A stretch of DNA of 64,000 nucleotides from Denitratimonas sp037478135 (GTDB lineage Bacteria > Pseudomonadota > Gammaproteobacteria > Xanthomonadales > Xanthomonadaceae): assembly GCF_037478135.1 (NCBI RefSeq), contig NZ_JBBHDV010000005.1, positions 186,001-250,000 of the forward strand. The letters are read 5' to 3'. Position 1 is the first letter of the stretch. Each line of letters starts with the position of its first letter. Shown here one piece after another: positions 7,064 through 16,800 of the stretch. A program made the position numbers and the translations under genes. The notes under the pieces were generated by a model. The model saw nothing but the letters and a program-made list of their open reading frames with translations. It was not told the origin of the DNA and made no database searches.

Positions 7064-9130
7064 ATGCCCCTGCGAACCCTGCTGCCGTCGATCTGCCTGC
7101 CAATCCTCGCCCTGCTGCTGGCCGGATCCGCCCTCGCGGCCACCCATACCTGGCCCGGCACACCTCCCTGTGCCGGCGTGCTGCAAGCCTGCATCAATGC
7201 CGCCGCCGACAACGACCGCATCGAGATCGCCACCGACACGCCCATCACCGTCTCCGTGGGCGTGCAGAACAAACACCTCACCCTGACCGCCGCCGATGGC
7301 TATAGCCCGGTCTTCCAGAACGCCTACGTGACCGTCTACAACAGCGACTACGACGGTGACATCGGCCTGAACCTGAGCAGGATCCGCTTCGAGGGCGGGC
7401 ATGTGTCGGCGAGCTATACGGGCACTGGAAACGCGAGCTTCGACTTCCGCGAATTAAGCATTTCCCAGCCATCAGGAAAACCCGGCATTCAGGTAGATGC
7501 CAACAGTGGCACGGTCGATGCCATGCTGTACGACAACCGGATCGACGGCAGCCCACCTTTTTACTGGGGCGGCCTGATCGACCTGCGATCCAGAAATGGA
7601 GGCACGCTGCACGCCAGGGCGTACTACAACCACGTCATGCGCACCACGGCGGGCGACGGCGGCGGTGCCGGCATCTATGCCCAGTATTACGGAAGCGGCA
7701 GCGATGGCAGCGTCAAGCTGCACGGCAACACGGTGCGAGGGTCTTTCCGTACCGGCAGCATCACGCTCGCGGAAGGCAGCCCGGACTTCCCGAGCCCTGT
7801 CAGCTTCGATGCGCGTGTCTACAACAACGTGGTCATCGGCGGCGGCAAGACGCTGGATCTTGGCATCCGGCTGGGGCTCTCCCATGGACAGATCGACGCA
7901 CAACTGATCAACAACACCGTCACTCGGGTCCAGACCGCCATCGACGCCGGACACTGGACCGTCGATGGCACCGATGGCCAGCTCAGCGGCATGCTCTACA
8001 ACAACCTCCTCGTCGCCGCACAGGCCATCCACATCGCACCCGTCGTTGTCGCGGGCATCACCAACTCCAACAACCTCGTCAACGGCAACGTTTTCGGAAT
8101 AACAATGGACGCCAGCACCCTCACCGCGCCGGCCAGGCTGAACGGCCAGAACGACGCCCGCCTGGCTCCGGACTCGCCGGCCATCGATGCCGGCGACAAC
8201 GCCGCGCTGGGGCTCGGATTGATTTTCAACGGTCTGCCCAGCACCGATGCCGACGGTCTGCGGCGCTTCAAGAAAAAGACGCCGGCCACCATCGGTGACG
8301 GCCGCGTGGACATCGGCGCCTACGAATACGGCGACTTTAGCTTCTCGCACGCCGTCACCGCAGACAACAGATCCGGCCACATCACCTCGCTCACACACCC
8401 GGCGATCAACGACCAGTCTGGTGCCAACCTGTTCGCCACCTCGCATTACATCTCCGGTGTCACCCTGGAAAGCGGCCAGCCGATAGGCAGCTGGGAGTTC
8501 AGCGGCGTATGGAGCCTCTACAACAAGAACAGCACGATCGACATGCCACTGAGTGCGCGTTACAACGTCTTTGCGGCCGGGGCTGGCAGCGGCGTATCAC
8601 GTCATACGACCACCGCCGACAACACTACCAATGCCAGCAGCGCTCTGGATCTGACCGACAACCCGGACCTGATCGTGTTCGCGATGCAGAACTACAACAC
8701 CGGCGCAGCCGCCAATCCACGGCATACCGGCGTGCTCTATTTCGCGCTGCTCGGCAGTGGAGCCTGGTACGTGACCAATCTGGATACCACCCAGGCCATG
8801 CCGCTCAACGTGGGTTTCAGCATCTACGCCCAGTTGCCCAGCCCCAACGTGTTTCGTGCCACCGCAACCGCCGGCAACATGATCGGCAGCGATGCGATGC
8901 GGCTGGATCACCCGCTGCTCAATGGCAATCCTTGTGCGCAACCGGTGATCACACGCATGCTCACCCATGTCGATGACAGCGACTTCGACATGGAATACTC
9001 CACCTCGGAAAGCCGCTGGCAGATCTACGACTACAACGGTATGCCCGTCGGCAGCCGCTTCCACGTGCTGGTCAACCCGGCCCAGGCGGAAACCTGTGGT
9101 GGTCCGCTCTTCTATGATGGTTTCGAGTAG
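7064..9130 (+). CDS. Secreted protein A: beta-helix with choice-of-anchor Q-like end, three C-terminal repeats, DGFE tail
   Basis: 688 residues with a Sec signal peptide (residues 1-25, LLLAGSALA-AT). Residues about 26-425 look like a right-handed beta-helix, ending in the choice-of-anchor Q signature SPAIDAGD ... DIGAYEYG. Three tandem repeats of about 85 residues follow, starting near 427, 512 and 596. Each opens with a [HR]-x-x-T-A-x-N element (HAVTADN, HTTTADN, RATATAGN) and resembles the DUF7452 type. The protein ends in LFYDGFE (9107-9127) followed directly by the stop. CGGAG precedes the ATG. It is monocistronic, the flanking genes being housekeeping, and an inverted repeat follows the stop. 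Function is unknown; an extracellular or surface structural or adhesive role is inferred only from architecture. Confidence 0.75.
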   Translation: MPLRTLLPSICLPILALLLAGSALAATHTWPGTPPCAGVLQACINAAADNDRIEIATDTPITVSVGVQNKHLTLTAADGYSPVFQNAYVTVYNSDYDGDIGLNLSRIRFEGGHVSASYTGTGNASFDFRELSISQPSGKPGIQVDANSGTVDAMLYDNRIDGSPPFYWGGLIDLRSRNGGTLHARAYYNHVMRTTAGDGGGAGIYAQYYGSGSDGSVKLHGNTVRGSFRTGSITLAEGSPDFPSPVSFDARVYNNVVIGGGKTLDLGIRLGLSHGQIDAQLINNTVTRVQTAIDAGHWTVDGTDGQLSGMLYNNLLVAAQAIHIAPVVVAGITNSNNLVNGNVFGITMDASTLTAPARLNGQNDARLAPDSPAIDAGDNAALGLGLIFNGLPSTDADGLRRFKKKTPATIGDGRVDIGAYEYGDFSFSHAVTADNRSGHITSLTHPAINDQSGANLFATSHYISGVTLESGQPIGSWEFSGVWSLYNKNSTIDMPLSARYNVFAAGAGSGVSRHTTTADNTTNASSALDLTDNPDLIVFAMQNYNTGAAANPRHTGVLYFALLGSGAWYVTNLDTTQAMPLNVGFSIYAQLPSPNVFRATATAGNMIGSDAMRLDHPLLNGNPCAQPVITRMLTHVDDSDFDMEYSTSESRWQIYDYNGMPVGSRFHVLVNPAQAETCGGPLFYDGFE

Positions 9131-9151
9131 GTGGTCGCATATCACCAGCAC

Positions 9152-9197
9152 TGTCCACATGGATCGCATCCCGTTCCAGCAACGATCCATGTGGACA
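9152..9197. repeat. Perfect 15-bp inverted repeat downstream of gene A
   Basis: TGTCCACATGGATCG (9152-9166) and its exact complement (9183-9197) flank a 16-nt spacer. It begins 22 bp after the gene A stop. It has no T tract, so it is an imperfect terminator candidate; it could instead be a palindromic binding site or a REP-like element. Confidence 0.6.
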
Positions 9198-9285
9198 AGG
9201 TGGATAGCCGACCGGTGCCCAATACAGGAAAGCGGGCTGCGGAATAGCAGCAATCAAAATCGCATGGGGCGACCTGTCCAGGCCA

Positions 9286-9930
9286 TCACACCACCGGATA
9301 CAACACCTCGCCAAAATCTGCATCCGGGTGTTCCAGCATCACCGCAATCACCACGGGCACCAGTGCGCCGAGGATGGCGACGGCATCCTTGAGCTGGTTC
9401 CGGTTGACGCGGCTGCTCCACGTCGCGCCGCCATGCACAAGCTGGTTGCGCAGCACATAGAGCCGGTCGAACACGACCGACAGCACGGTGGCGGTGTCGC
9501 CATTCATCACGGCGGTCAGGGCAACCTTGCGGCTGGCCCTGAAACTGCGCTCCCACCCGTCACTGGAATCATGATCGCGCAGAGCAATCCAGAACGGTTC
9601 GAACACGAAATGGTTGTCCAGCAGAGTCCGGATCGGGCCGCTGAACTGGCTGAACAGCACATCATGCAGCCGACCCTGCACATCCAGCGCCACCAGGGTG
9701 TCGATGAAGCGGCGCGCGCGCTCGCGTTCGGTGGTATCGGTGAAAGCCTGCGCGTAGACGGCATTGAGCGCGATCCACTGGAAGATAAAGCGCGCGTCGG
9801 TATCCTCGTGTTCCTGCTCCGAGCGGGCCAGCCAGCTGATCGCGCGATGGATGCGCACCCGCCATTGTTCGGGGGTTTCCGCATCCAGTTGCGGCCGGAA
9901 TTTTTCCTTCAGCTCGCCGGACGGGAACAT
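9286..9930 (-). CDS. HEPN-like protein of unknown role
   Basis: 214 residues from the ATG at 9930, chosen because the similarity-free extension to 10017 lacks codon character and a CAGG precedes 9930. The protein is mostly helical. Its C-terminal half contains SVVFDRLYVLRNQLVHGGATW, and the R-N-Q-L-V-H within it fits the Rx4-6H signature of HEPN domains (RNase-type or RNA-binding helical bundles in toxin-antitoxin, abortive-infection and Apea-like proteins). The N-terminal half (RHRAISWLARSEQE..., FIFQWIALNAVYAQAF) has the look of stand-alone HEPN-family hypotheticals. No nucleotidyltransferase or other antitoxin gene lies beside it, so a toxin role is not shown. The assignment rests on a short motif and fold-like pattern and is tentative. 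Confidence 0.5.
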   Translation of the reverse strand: MFPSGELKEKFRPQLDAETPEQWRVRIHRAISWLARSEQEHEDTDARFIFQWIALNAVYAQAFTDTTERERARRFIDTLVALDVQGRLHDVLFSQFSGPIRTLLDNHFVFEPFWIALRDHDSSDGWERSFRASRKVALTAVMNGDTATVLSVVFDRLYVLRNQLVHGGATWSSRVNRNQLKDAVAILGALVPVVIAVMLEHPDADFGEVLYPVV

Positions 9931-10098
9931 GTTGCCTGCCGTAATGGGACTGGAGTCAGCATGCAGCCCTGCCTGGCAACTGGCAAGGCGCCCATGCCGG
10001 AAACGTCCGCCATCCATCCCGCCGCATCACGCGTGACGCAAAACAGCAGCGTGGTTGCAGCAGCCGGGGTCGCTACAACCTTTGCCACGCGAATTACA

Positions 10099-11847
10099 TC
10101 ACTCCTTCTCCCGCACCCGCACATGCAGTTCCGCCAGTTGCGCATCCGGGATCGGCGAGGGGGCGCCGGTCATCAGGCATTGGGCGGTGGTGGTCTTGGG
10201 GAACGGGATCACGTCGCGGATGGATTCGGTGCCGGCCATCAATGCGGCGATGCGGTCGATGCCGAAGGCAACACCGCCGTGCGGCGGCGCGCCGAAGCGC
10301 AGCGCGTCGAGCAGGAAGCCGAACTTGGCCTGGGCTTCTTCTTCATCGATGCCGAGCAGTTCGAACACGGCGCTCTGCATATCGCTGCGGTGGATACGGA
10401 TCGAGCCGCCGCCGATTTCATTGCCGTTGAGCACCATGTCATAACCGCGCGAGACGGCGGTTTTCGCGTTGGCCTTGAGTTCGGCAATGTCGTCCACCGC
10501 CGGTGCGGTGAACGGGTGGTGCAAGGCGACGTGGCGGTTTTCCTCGGCGTCCCATTCGAACATCGGGAAGTCGGTGACCCACAGCGGGCGCCAGCTGCTT
10601 TCGACCAGTTCGAAGTCCTTGCCGGCCTTCAGCCGCAGCGCGCCCATGAAGTCGCTGACGACACCGAACGCGCCGGCACCGAAGAACACGATGTCGCCGT
10701 TCTGCGCACCGCAATGCGCCAGCAGCGCAGCGAAGGCATCTTCCGGGAAGAATTTCTGGATCGGCGAATTGATCGCGCCATCCTCGCCAAGCTTGGCGTA
10801 GGCCAGCCCCTTGGCGCCGTACTTGGCGGCGTGCGCGGCATATTCGTCGATCTGCTTGCGTGACAGTCGCGCGCCACCGGGAATGCGCAATGCCGCGACA
10901 CGCCCGTCGTCCTGGCCCGCGGCATCGGTGAAGACCTTGAATTCGCACTCACGCACCAATTCGGCCACGTCCACCAGTTCCAGCGCGATGCGCAGATCCG
11001 GCTTGTCCGAGCCGAAGCGGCGCATCGCCTCATGCCAGGTCATGCGCGGGAATGGATCGGCCAGCTCCACCCCGATCACTTCCTTGAACACATGCCGAAT
11101 CAGCTCCTCGGTCGTGCCCTGTACCGTGGCTTCATCCACCCACGCAAACTCCATGTCCAGCTGGGTGAATTCGAGCTGGCGGTCGGCGCGCAGGGCCTCG
11201 TCGCGGAAGCAGCGCGCAATCTGGTAGTAACGGTCGAAGCCGGCCACCATCAGGATCTGCTTGAACAGCTGCGGGCTCTGCGGCAATGCGTAGAACTCGC
11301 CCTCGTGCATGCGCGCCGGCACGAGGAAATCGCGCGCGCCCTCCGGCGTGGCCTTGGTCAGGATCGGGGTTTCGATGTCCTGGAAACCGCGTGCATCCAG
11401 CCAGCGTCGCAGCGCCTGCACCAGCGCGATGCGGGTGCGCTGCATGCGCTGCATCTCCGGGCGACGCAGGTCGAGGTAACGATAGGTCAGACGCGCTTCC
11501 TCGCCGGGCGTTTCGTGCATGTAGAACGGCAGCGTATCGGCCTTGTTGAGGATTTCGATTTGGGTGGCCACCACTTCCACCTTGCCCGAACGCAGCTTGT
11601 CGTTCACCGCATGACGAGCACGCACCGTGCCGCTGATGCGCAGGCAATATTCGTAGCCCACCTGCGCCGCCACATCGAACACCTCGCCCTGATCCGGCTC
11701 GGCCACGATCTGCACGATGCCCTCATGGTCGCGCAGGTCGATGAAGCAGACCCCGCCAAGGTTGCGGGCAACGTCGGCCCAGCCGCACAAGGTCACGGAC
11801 TGGCCGATCAGGGTCTCGTCGACGAGACCGCAGTAATGGGTACGCAT
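10099..11847 (-). CDS. aspS: Aspartyl-tRNA synthetase
   Basis: 582 residues; E. coli AspRS has 590. It charges tRNA-Asp in the cytoplasm, and the non-discriminating form seen in some lineages also charges tRNA-Asn. The N-terminal OB fold (residues about 1-110) starts MRTHYCGLVDETLIGQ. Class II motif 2 is FRDEALRADRQLEFTQLDM and motif 3 is GIDRIAALMAG near the C-terminus. The bacterial GAD insertion lies between (about 290-420). The start is conserved and has an AGGAGC-like leader about 10 nt upstream. The gene is divergent from oxyR across a 296-bp spacer with no recognisable regulatory structure. Whether it is the discriminating form cannot be judged here. Confidence 0.97.
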   Translation of the reverse strand: MRTHYCGLVDETLIGQSVTLCGWADVARNLGGVCFIDLRDHEGIVQIVAEPDQGEVFDVAAQVGYEYCLRISGTVRARHAVNDKLRSGKVEVVATQIEILNKADTLPFYMHETPGEEARLTYRYLDLRRPEMQRMQRTRIALVQALRRWLDARGFQDIETPILTKATPEGARDFLVPARMHEGEFYALPQSPQLFKQILMVAGFDRYYQIARCFRDEALRADRQLEFTQLDMEFAWVDEATVQGTTEELIRHVFKEVIGVELADPFPRMTWHEAMRRFGSDKPDLRIALELVDVAELVRECEFKVFTDAAGQDDGRVAALRIPGGARLSRKQIDEYAAHAAKYGAKGLAYAKLGEDGAINSPIQKFFPEDAFAALLAHCGAQNGDIVFFGAGAFGVVSDFMGALRLKAGKDFELVESSWRPLWVTDFPMFEWDAEENRHVALHHPFTAPAVDDIAELKANAKTAVSRGYDMVLNGNEIGGGSIRIHRSDMQSAVFELLGIDEEEAQAKFGFLLDALRFGAPPHGGVAFGIDRIAALMAGTESIRDVIPFPKTTTAQCLMTGAPSPIPDAQLAELHVRVREKE

Positions 11848-12143
11848 GCAAAGCTCCGGGAGGAAAAGCGCCCGCGCCGTTCACCGGCCGGGGATTGGCG
11901 CGGGATCGCGGGGGGCAAAGGGATGAAATGCTATCGGCCGGCCGCCGCGCAGGCAACGATCAGGTTCAGAATCCCAGCGATTCATCGACCGGATCACCAT
12001 TGCAGGAACGGCGTCGACCACGCCGGGCTCTGCCGATTACGCCCCGCATCAGGCTCGCGCGCAGGCCCGCTGCCGCCGGGCGGCGCTTGCGCTAGGCTGG
12101 AGCGGCCCCATCTTTTCCACCTTGATCCGCCCACAGGCTCCCG

Positions 12144-13094
12144 ATGAACATCCGCGATCTGCGCTACCTGGTTGCACTGGCCGAGCACCGCCATTTCGGG
12201 CGGGCGGCGGCGGCCAGTTTCGTCAGCCAGCCGACGCTTTCCACCCAGATCCGTAAGTTGGAGGACGAACTGGGCGTGGCGCTGATCGAACGCGCGCCGC
12301 GCCGTGTGATGCTGACCCCGATCGGGCACGACATCGCCGACCGCGCACGCCGCATCCTGGCCGAAATCGATGCCCTGCGCGAAGCGGCGCGGCGTTCGGC
12401 CGATCCGGAAGCCGGCAGCGTGCGGCTGGGGATTTTTCCGACATTGGGGCCGTATCTGCTGCCGCACGTGATCACCCGCATCCGCGACCGCTTCCCGAAG
12501 CTGGAACTGCTGCTGGCCGAGGAAAAGACCGAGGTGCTGCTGGCCCAGCTGCGTCACGGCAAAATCGACGCGGCGATCCTGGCGCTGCCGCTGCCTGACG
12601 ATCAGCTGCACGTGGAATTCCTGTTCGAGGAACCCTTCCAACTGGCGGTACCAGCCGACCACACACTGGCGCAGCGCCGCTCGATCTCGCTCGACGATCT
12701 GCACGAGGAAAGCCTGCTGCTGCTGGAAGACGGCCATTGCCTGCGCGAACAGGCGTTGGATGTCTGCCAACTGGCCGGTGCCAGCGAGAAATCCGGTTTC
12801 CGCGCCACCAGCCTGGAAACCCTGCGCCAGATGGTCGCGGCCGGGGTCGGCATCACCTTGCTGCCGCAGCTGGCGGTGGCGCCGCCGGTGCCGCCGTCCA
12901 ACGACATTGTGCTGGTACCGTTCCGCAACCCACCGCCGCACCGGCGCATCGCGATGGTGTGGCGCCGTAGTTCGGCGATGGCCGCGTTTCTGCTGGAACT
13001 GGCCGGGCTGTTCCGGCAATTGCCGGCATCGCTGTTTGATGCAACATCGGCCGCGCCGCTGCAGGCGCGGGATTCAAACACGCCCGTACCCTGA
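12144..13094 (+). CDS. oxyR: Hydrogen-peroxide-sensing LysR-type regulator OxyR
   Basis: 316 residues. The N-terminal LysR winged helix (MNIRDLRYLVALAEHRHFGRAAA) is followed by the co-inducer domain. The redox pair falls at C199 and C208 (GHCLREQALDVC), the same numbers and spacing as in E. coli OxyR. This strongly supports peroxide sensing through a disulfide rather than another LysR function. Activated OxyR induces catalase, peroxiredoxin and related genes. No such target gene lies in the window, and rnk follows after a terminator. The first Met is the family start and has AGG upstream. Confidence 0.95.
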   Translation: MNIRDLRYLVALAEHRHFGRAAAASFVSQPTLSTQIRKLEDELGVALIERAPRRVMLTPIGHDIADRARRILAEIDALREAARRSADPEAGSVRLGIFPTLGPYLLPHVITRIRDRFPKLELLLAEEKTEVLLAQLRHGKIDAAILALPLPDDQLHVEFLFEEPFQLAVPADHTLAQRRSISLDDLHEESLLLLEDGHCLREQALDVCQLAGASEKSGFRATSLETLRQMVAAGVGITLLPQLAVAPPVPPSNDIVLVPFRNPPPHRRIAMVWRRSSAMAAFLLELAGLFRQLPASLFDATSAAPLQARDSNTPVP

Positions 13095-13172
13095 AATCGC
13101 CGTAGCCGGCCCATACCGATTGAAAGCCACCGGCGTCCAATGTAGCCTGCCCGCACACGACAACTGACTTTG

Positions 13173-13198
13173 GAAGGCGGCGCACTCGCGCCGCCTTC
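13173..13198 (+). terminator. Intrinsic terminator-like hairpin between oxyR and rnk
   Basis: A perfect 11-bp GC-rich stem, GAAGGCGGCGC (13173-13183) and complement (13188-13198), closes an ACTC tetraloop. It lies 79 bp after the oxyR stop and 28 bp before the rnk ATG. TTCACTTC follows, a poor U tract. A possible promoter further up (TTGAAA at about 13119, spacer 17, TAGCCT) would put the hairpin in the rnk leader. Confidence 0.7.
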
Positions 13199-13226
13199 TT
13201 CACTTCGATCCCGAGGGATATTGCTA

Positions 13227-13646
13227 ATGTCTGCGGCACCCCAACCCCCCATCACTGTCAGCAGCCTGGATCTGGCGCGTCTTGAACGCCTGCTGGAGTT
13301 GCCGGCCTACCGCGATCAGGACGCCGCACAGCGCCTGGGCGATGAGCTCATCCGGGCCAATATCCTGCCACCGTCACAGATGCCGCCGGATGTGGTGACG
13401 ATGAACTCGCGCGTCACCTTCATTGAGGAAATCAGCGGCAAGGAGCATGAGCTGACCCTGGTCTATCCGAAAGACGCCAGCAATGCGGAAAACCGGGTGT
13501 CGGTGCTGGCGCCGATCGGGGCCGCGCTACTGGGCCTGTCGATCGGCCAGAGCATCGACTGGAACACGCCCGATGGCCGACCGCTGCGCGTGCGCGTGGC
13601 GACGATCCAATACCAGCCGGAAGCCTCCGGCGATCTGTCGCTGTGA
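13227..13646 (+). CDS. rnk: Nucleoside diphosphate kinase regulator Rnk
   Basis: 139 residues from ATG 13227, which has GAGGG about 8 nt upstream. Longer in-frame starts run through the hairpin and were rejected. Rnk is a GreA/GreB-like protein that lacks the long coiled-coil finger. It contacts RNA polymerase and influences nucleoside diphosphate kinase levels, and in Pseudomonas alginate output. The short N-terminal helical part (DLARLERLLELPAYRD) precedes a GreA C-terminal FKBP-like domain containing MNSRVTFIEEISGKEHELTLVYP and APIGAALLGLSIGQSIDW. It is separated from oxyR by a hairpin, and a strong stem-loop follows. Confidence 0.93.
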   Translation: MSAAPQPPITVSSLDLARLERLLELPAYRDQDAAQRLGDELIRANILPPSQMPPDVVTMNSRVTFIEEISGKEHELTLVYPKDASNAENRVSVLAPIGAALLGLSIGQSIDWNTPDGRPLRVRVATIQYQPEASGDLSL

Positions 13647-13753
13647 CCATGCACTGCGCGGATCGTCGCCATGCAGGCTGCGCCCTCGCCGGCTGCAGCT
13701 GATTCCGCAGCGGGCACCACCGGTGCCCATTTCCCAATCCCCCGAAACACGAG

Positions 13754-13785
13754 GCCGCGCCGGTGATTGATCCCGGCGCGGCTTT
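13754..13785 (+). terminator. rnk terminator
   Basis: A perfect 10-bp stem, GCCGCGCCGG (13754-13763) and complement (13773-13782), with a 9-nt loop, is followed by TTTG. It lies 107 bp past the rnk stop and 75 bp past the 3' end of the convergent sensor kinase gene, so it may act in both directions. A smaller hairpin GGGCACC/GGTGCCC at 13712-13728 precedes it. Confidence 0.6.
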
Positions 13786-13859
13786 GCGTAGGCCGTATGG
13801 AAATACCTCCGTGCAGGTGCGGCGTTCTGCCGACCTGCCGGTGACCGTTGTGCCTGGGC

Positions 13860-16800
13860 TCATTCGCCTGCGAAACGCCGCAGCAGTTCGGCCAAATCAT
13901 CGCCACGCACCGGTTTGCGCATGAAGCCCTGCATTCCAGCCTGCCGCGCGCGTTCCTCGGCCTCGGCGTCAGCGCGTGCGGTCAAGGCCACGATCGGTGG
14001 CGGATCCGGCTCGTTGTTGATCAGACGCGCAATCTCGAATCCATTGAGGCCGGGCAGGTCCAGATCCATCAGCACCAGCGAAAAGCGCCGGCCGCGCAGT
14101 TCCGCCAGCGCCGCCAGCCCGTGCCCGGCATGAATCACATGGTGGCCCTGACCGCGCAGCAGATCGCTGATGACCTGGGCCACGACCGGATCGTCCTCCA
14201 CCAGCAGGATGTCGCGCGCAACCACCTTGGCCGAGCCGGCGCCGGATTCCGTCCTGGCCGGTGCCTCGGCATGCGGCAGCGGTGCCTGAAAGACAAAAGT
14301 CGCGCCCTTACCCGGCTGGCTCTCGACACTGATTTTGCCGTCCATCGCGGCGGCCAGTTCCTGGCAGATCGCCAGCCCCAGCCCGCTGCCGCCATGCCGG
14401 CGCGCGGTCAGATGGCCTTCACCCTGCTCGAAACGCTGATAAAGCCGGGCCTGCTGCTCGGCATCCAGTCCCGGGCCGGTATCGCGCACTGCCAGCCGGA
14501 GGCCAGCACCGTCTTCCATCGTGGAAACCCGTACCGCGACCTCGCCTTCGGCGGTGAACTTGACCGCGTTGTTGACCAGATTCAGCACGATCTGCTGTAC
14601 CCGCTGGCCGTCGCCGCACAGCCAATGCGGCGCGTCCGGCGCAAAATCCACGGTCAGCGCCAGCCCCTTGCGTTCGGCCTGCGGCTGCGACAGCTGGATC
14701 ACCTGCGCAACCAGCGCGCGCGCATCGAATACCTCATCGGCCAACGCCAGCTTGCCGGCCTCGATCCTGGCCAGATCCAGCGCATCGTTGACCAGACGCA
14801 GCATCAGGTCGCCGGAATGCTGGATGGCCTGCACATGCGCGCGCTGACGCTCGTCCAGCGGTGATTTGAGCAGCAGTTCGGCCATGCCCAGCACGCCGGT
14901 CATCGGAGTGCGGATCTCGTGCCCCATCGTGGCCAGGAAGCTGCTCTTGGCGCGTGAGGCGCGCTCGGCCCATTCGGCCTGGCGCTGCGCCATTTCCAGT
15001 GCATGGATGCGGGTCAGGCGACGGCGGTAGGCGACCGAACCGGCCGCCAGCAGCGCCAGCAGCGCCAGCGCGTAACCCAGCCAGGCCCAGCGGCTCTGCC
15101 ACCACGGCCCGCGTACGTGGATCTGGCGCCGCAACGGCATCGCCGACCATACATCCGAGCCGTTGCCGCCGACGATTTCCAGCAGATAGCGTCCCGGTGG
15201 CAGTTTCGGGAAGATGCGCTGGCCGCGTGCGTCCACATCCACCCATTGCTCGTCGAAACCGCGCAGGCGGAAGCGGTAGCGGTTGGACGGTACATCGGAG
15301 AACGACAGCAGGCGCGCGGTAACGGTCAGTTCCCGATCATCCCAACCTAATTGCAGCGGCCCTTGCCCGGGCAGCACGGCGCGGCCTTCCGGGCGCAGCA
15401 GGGAAACTTCTTCCAGCACCAGCCGCGGCTCGGTCCGGGTGCGGCTGATGCGGGCCGGATCGAACACCACCACACCACGGATCGAGGGCGCCACGATGAT
15501 GCCGTTGTCGCTGATCAGCGGCGGTGTCCAGACGAATTCCTCGGTCGGCAGCCCATCCAGCACGCCGAAATGCGCGAGCACGCCGGTATCGCGCGAATAA
15601 CGCCACAGCCCCCGGATCGTGGTGATCCACAGATCGCCGACCTGATCCACCACCAGGCCGCCGACCTCGGCCGCCGGCATGCCCAGTTCCGGGCCGATCC
15701 GGGCCACGCGCTGCAGCGCGCCGTCACGCCACAGATAGCGTTCGATATAGCCAAGACGCGCCACCCAGGCTTCGCCCTGCGGGGTGAAGGCCAGCCCCAT
15801 CAGGCGGCCCGGCTCCTGCCCCGGCGGCGCGGAAAAACTGCCGGTGGACACGTCATAGCGCAGCAGGCCGAAATCGCCGGCCAACCAGGGTTCGCCATCC
15901 GGGCCGAAGTCGATCGCCTCGATCGAGCCTTCCGGCAGACCGCCGTCTTCACCCATGCGCCAGGTTCCAAGCACGCGGCCGTCCTCGTCGCGGCATTGCA
16001 GCCCGCCGCCATAGGTGGATATCCACAACTGGCCATCGGCATCAAAGCGCATCAGATCCACGCTGCCCACGGGCGGCGCATCCTCGCCCGATTGCGGGTA
16101 CCAGAAACGGACGTCACCGCTGGTGGGGTCGAACAAGGCAAGGCCGCGTGCATAACCCAGCCAGAGCCGGCCATCCGCGCGTGCCAGCACCGATGCACCC
16201 GAGAGCATCCGCCCCTGGATCGCCGGATCGTCGAGATAGCGTGTGACTGCACCCTGAGCCGAGACATGTTCCAGCACGGTATTGCGATGCATCAGCCACA
16301 GCCCGCCGCTGCCATCGGTCGCCACTCCCGGCGCATGGTCGCTGTGCAGGCCACCGACATCGGCCTCGCCCGCCCGCAGCAGCGAGAAGTTCGCCCAGTC
16401 CGGCGGCAACCGCCGCAGCCCGACATTGCGCAGCACGAACCACAAGCCGCCTTCATGGTCTTCAAGCATATCCAGCAGCAGCTCGCCACCGGGCAGCGCG
16501 GCGTAGGACGCACTGTCATGCACCTTGCCGTTGCGCAGATGGCGCAGGCCGGCGCGGGTGCCCAGCCAGTAGCCGCCATTGCGGTCGGGCATCATGTCGA
16601 GCACGCCGGAGCTGACCTGCGCGAGATTGGCTTCGTCTTCGAACACCGGGCTGAAACGGCCGTCCTCCAGCTTTTCCAGGCCCGCCTGGGTGCCCACCCA
16701 GATCGAGCCGTCCGCGTGTTCCATGAGCGACAGCACCATGCCCGGCGACTCATGCACGAACGGCGGCACATCCAGGAATCGGCCCTCATGCAGAATCGCA

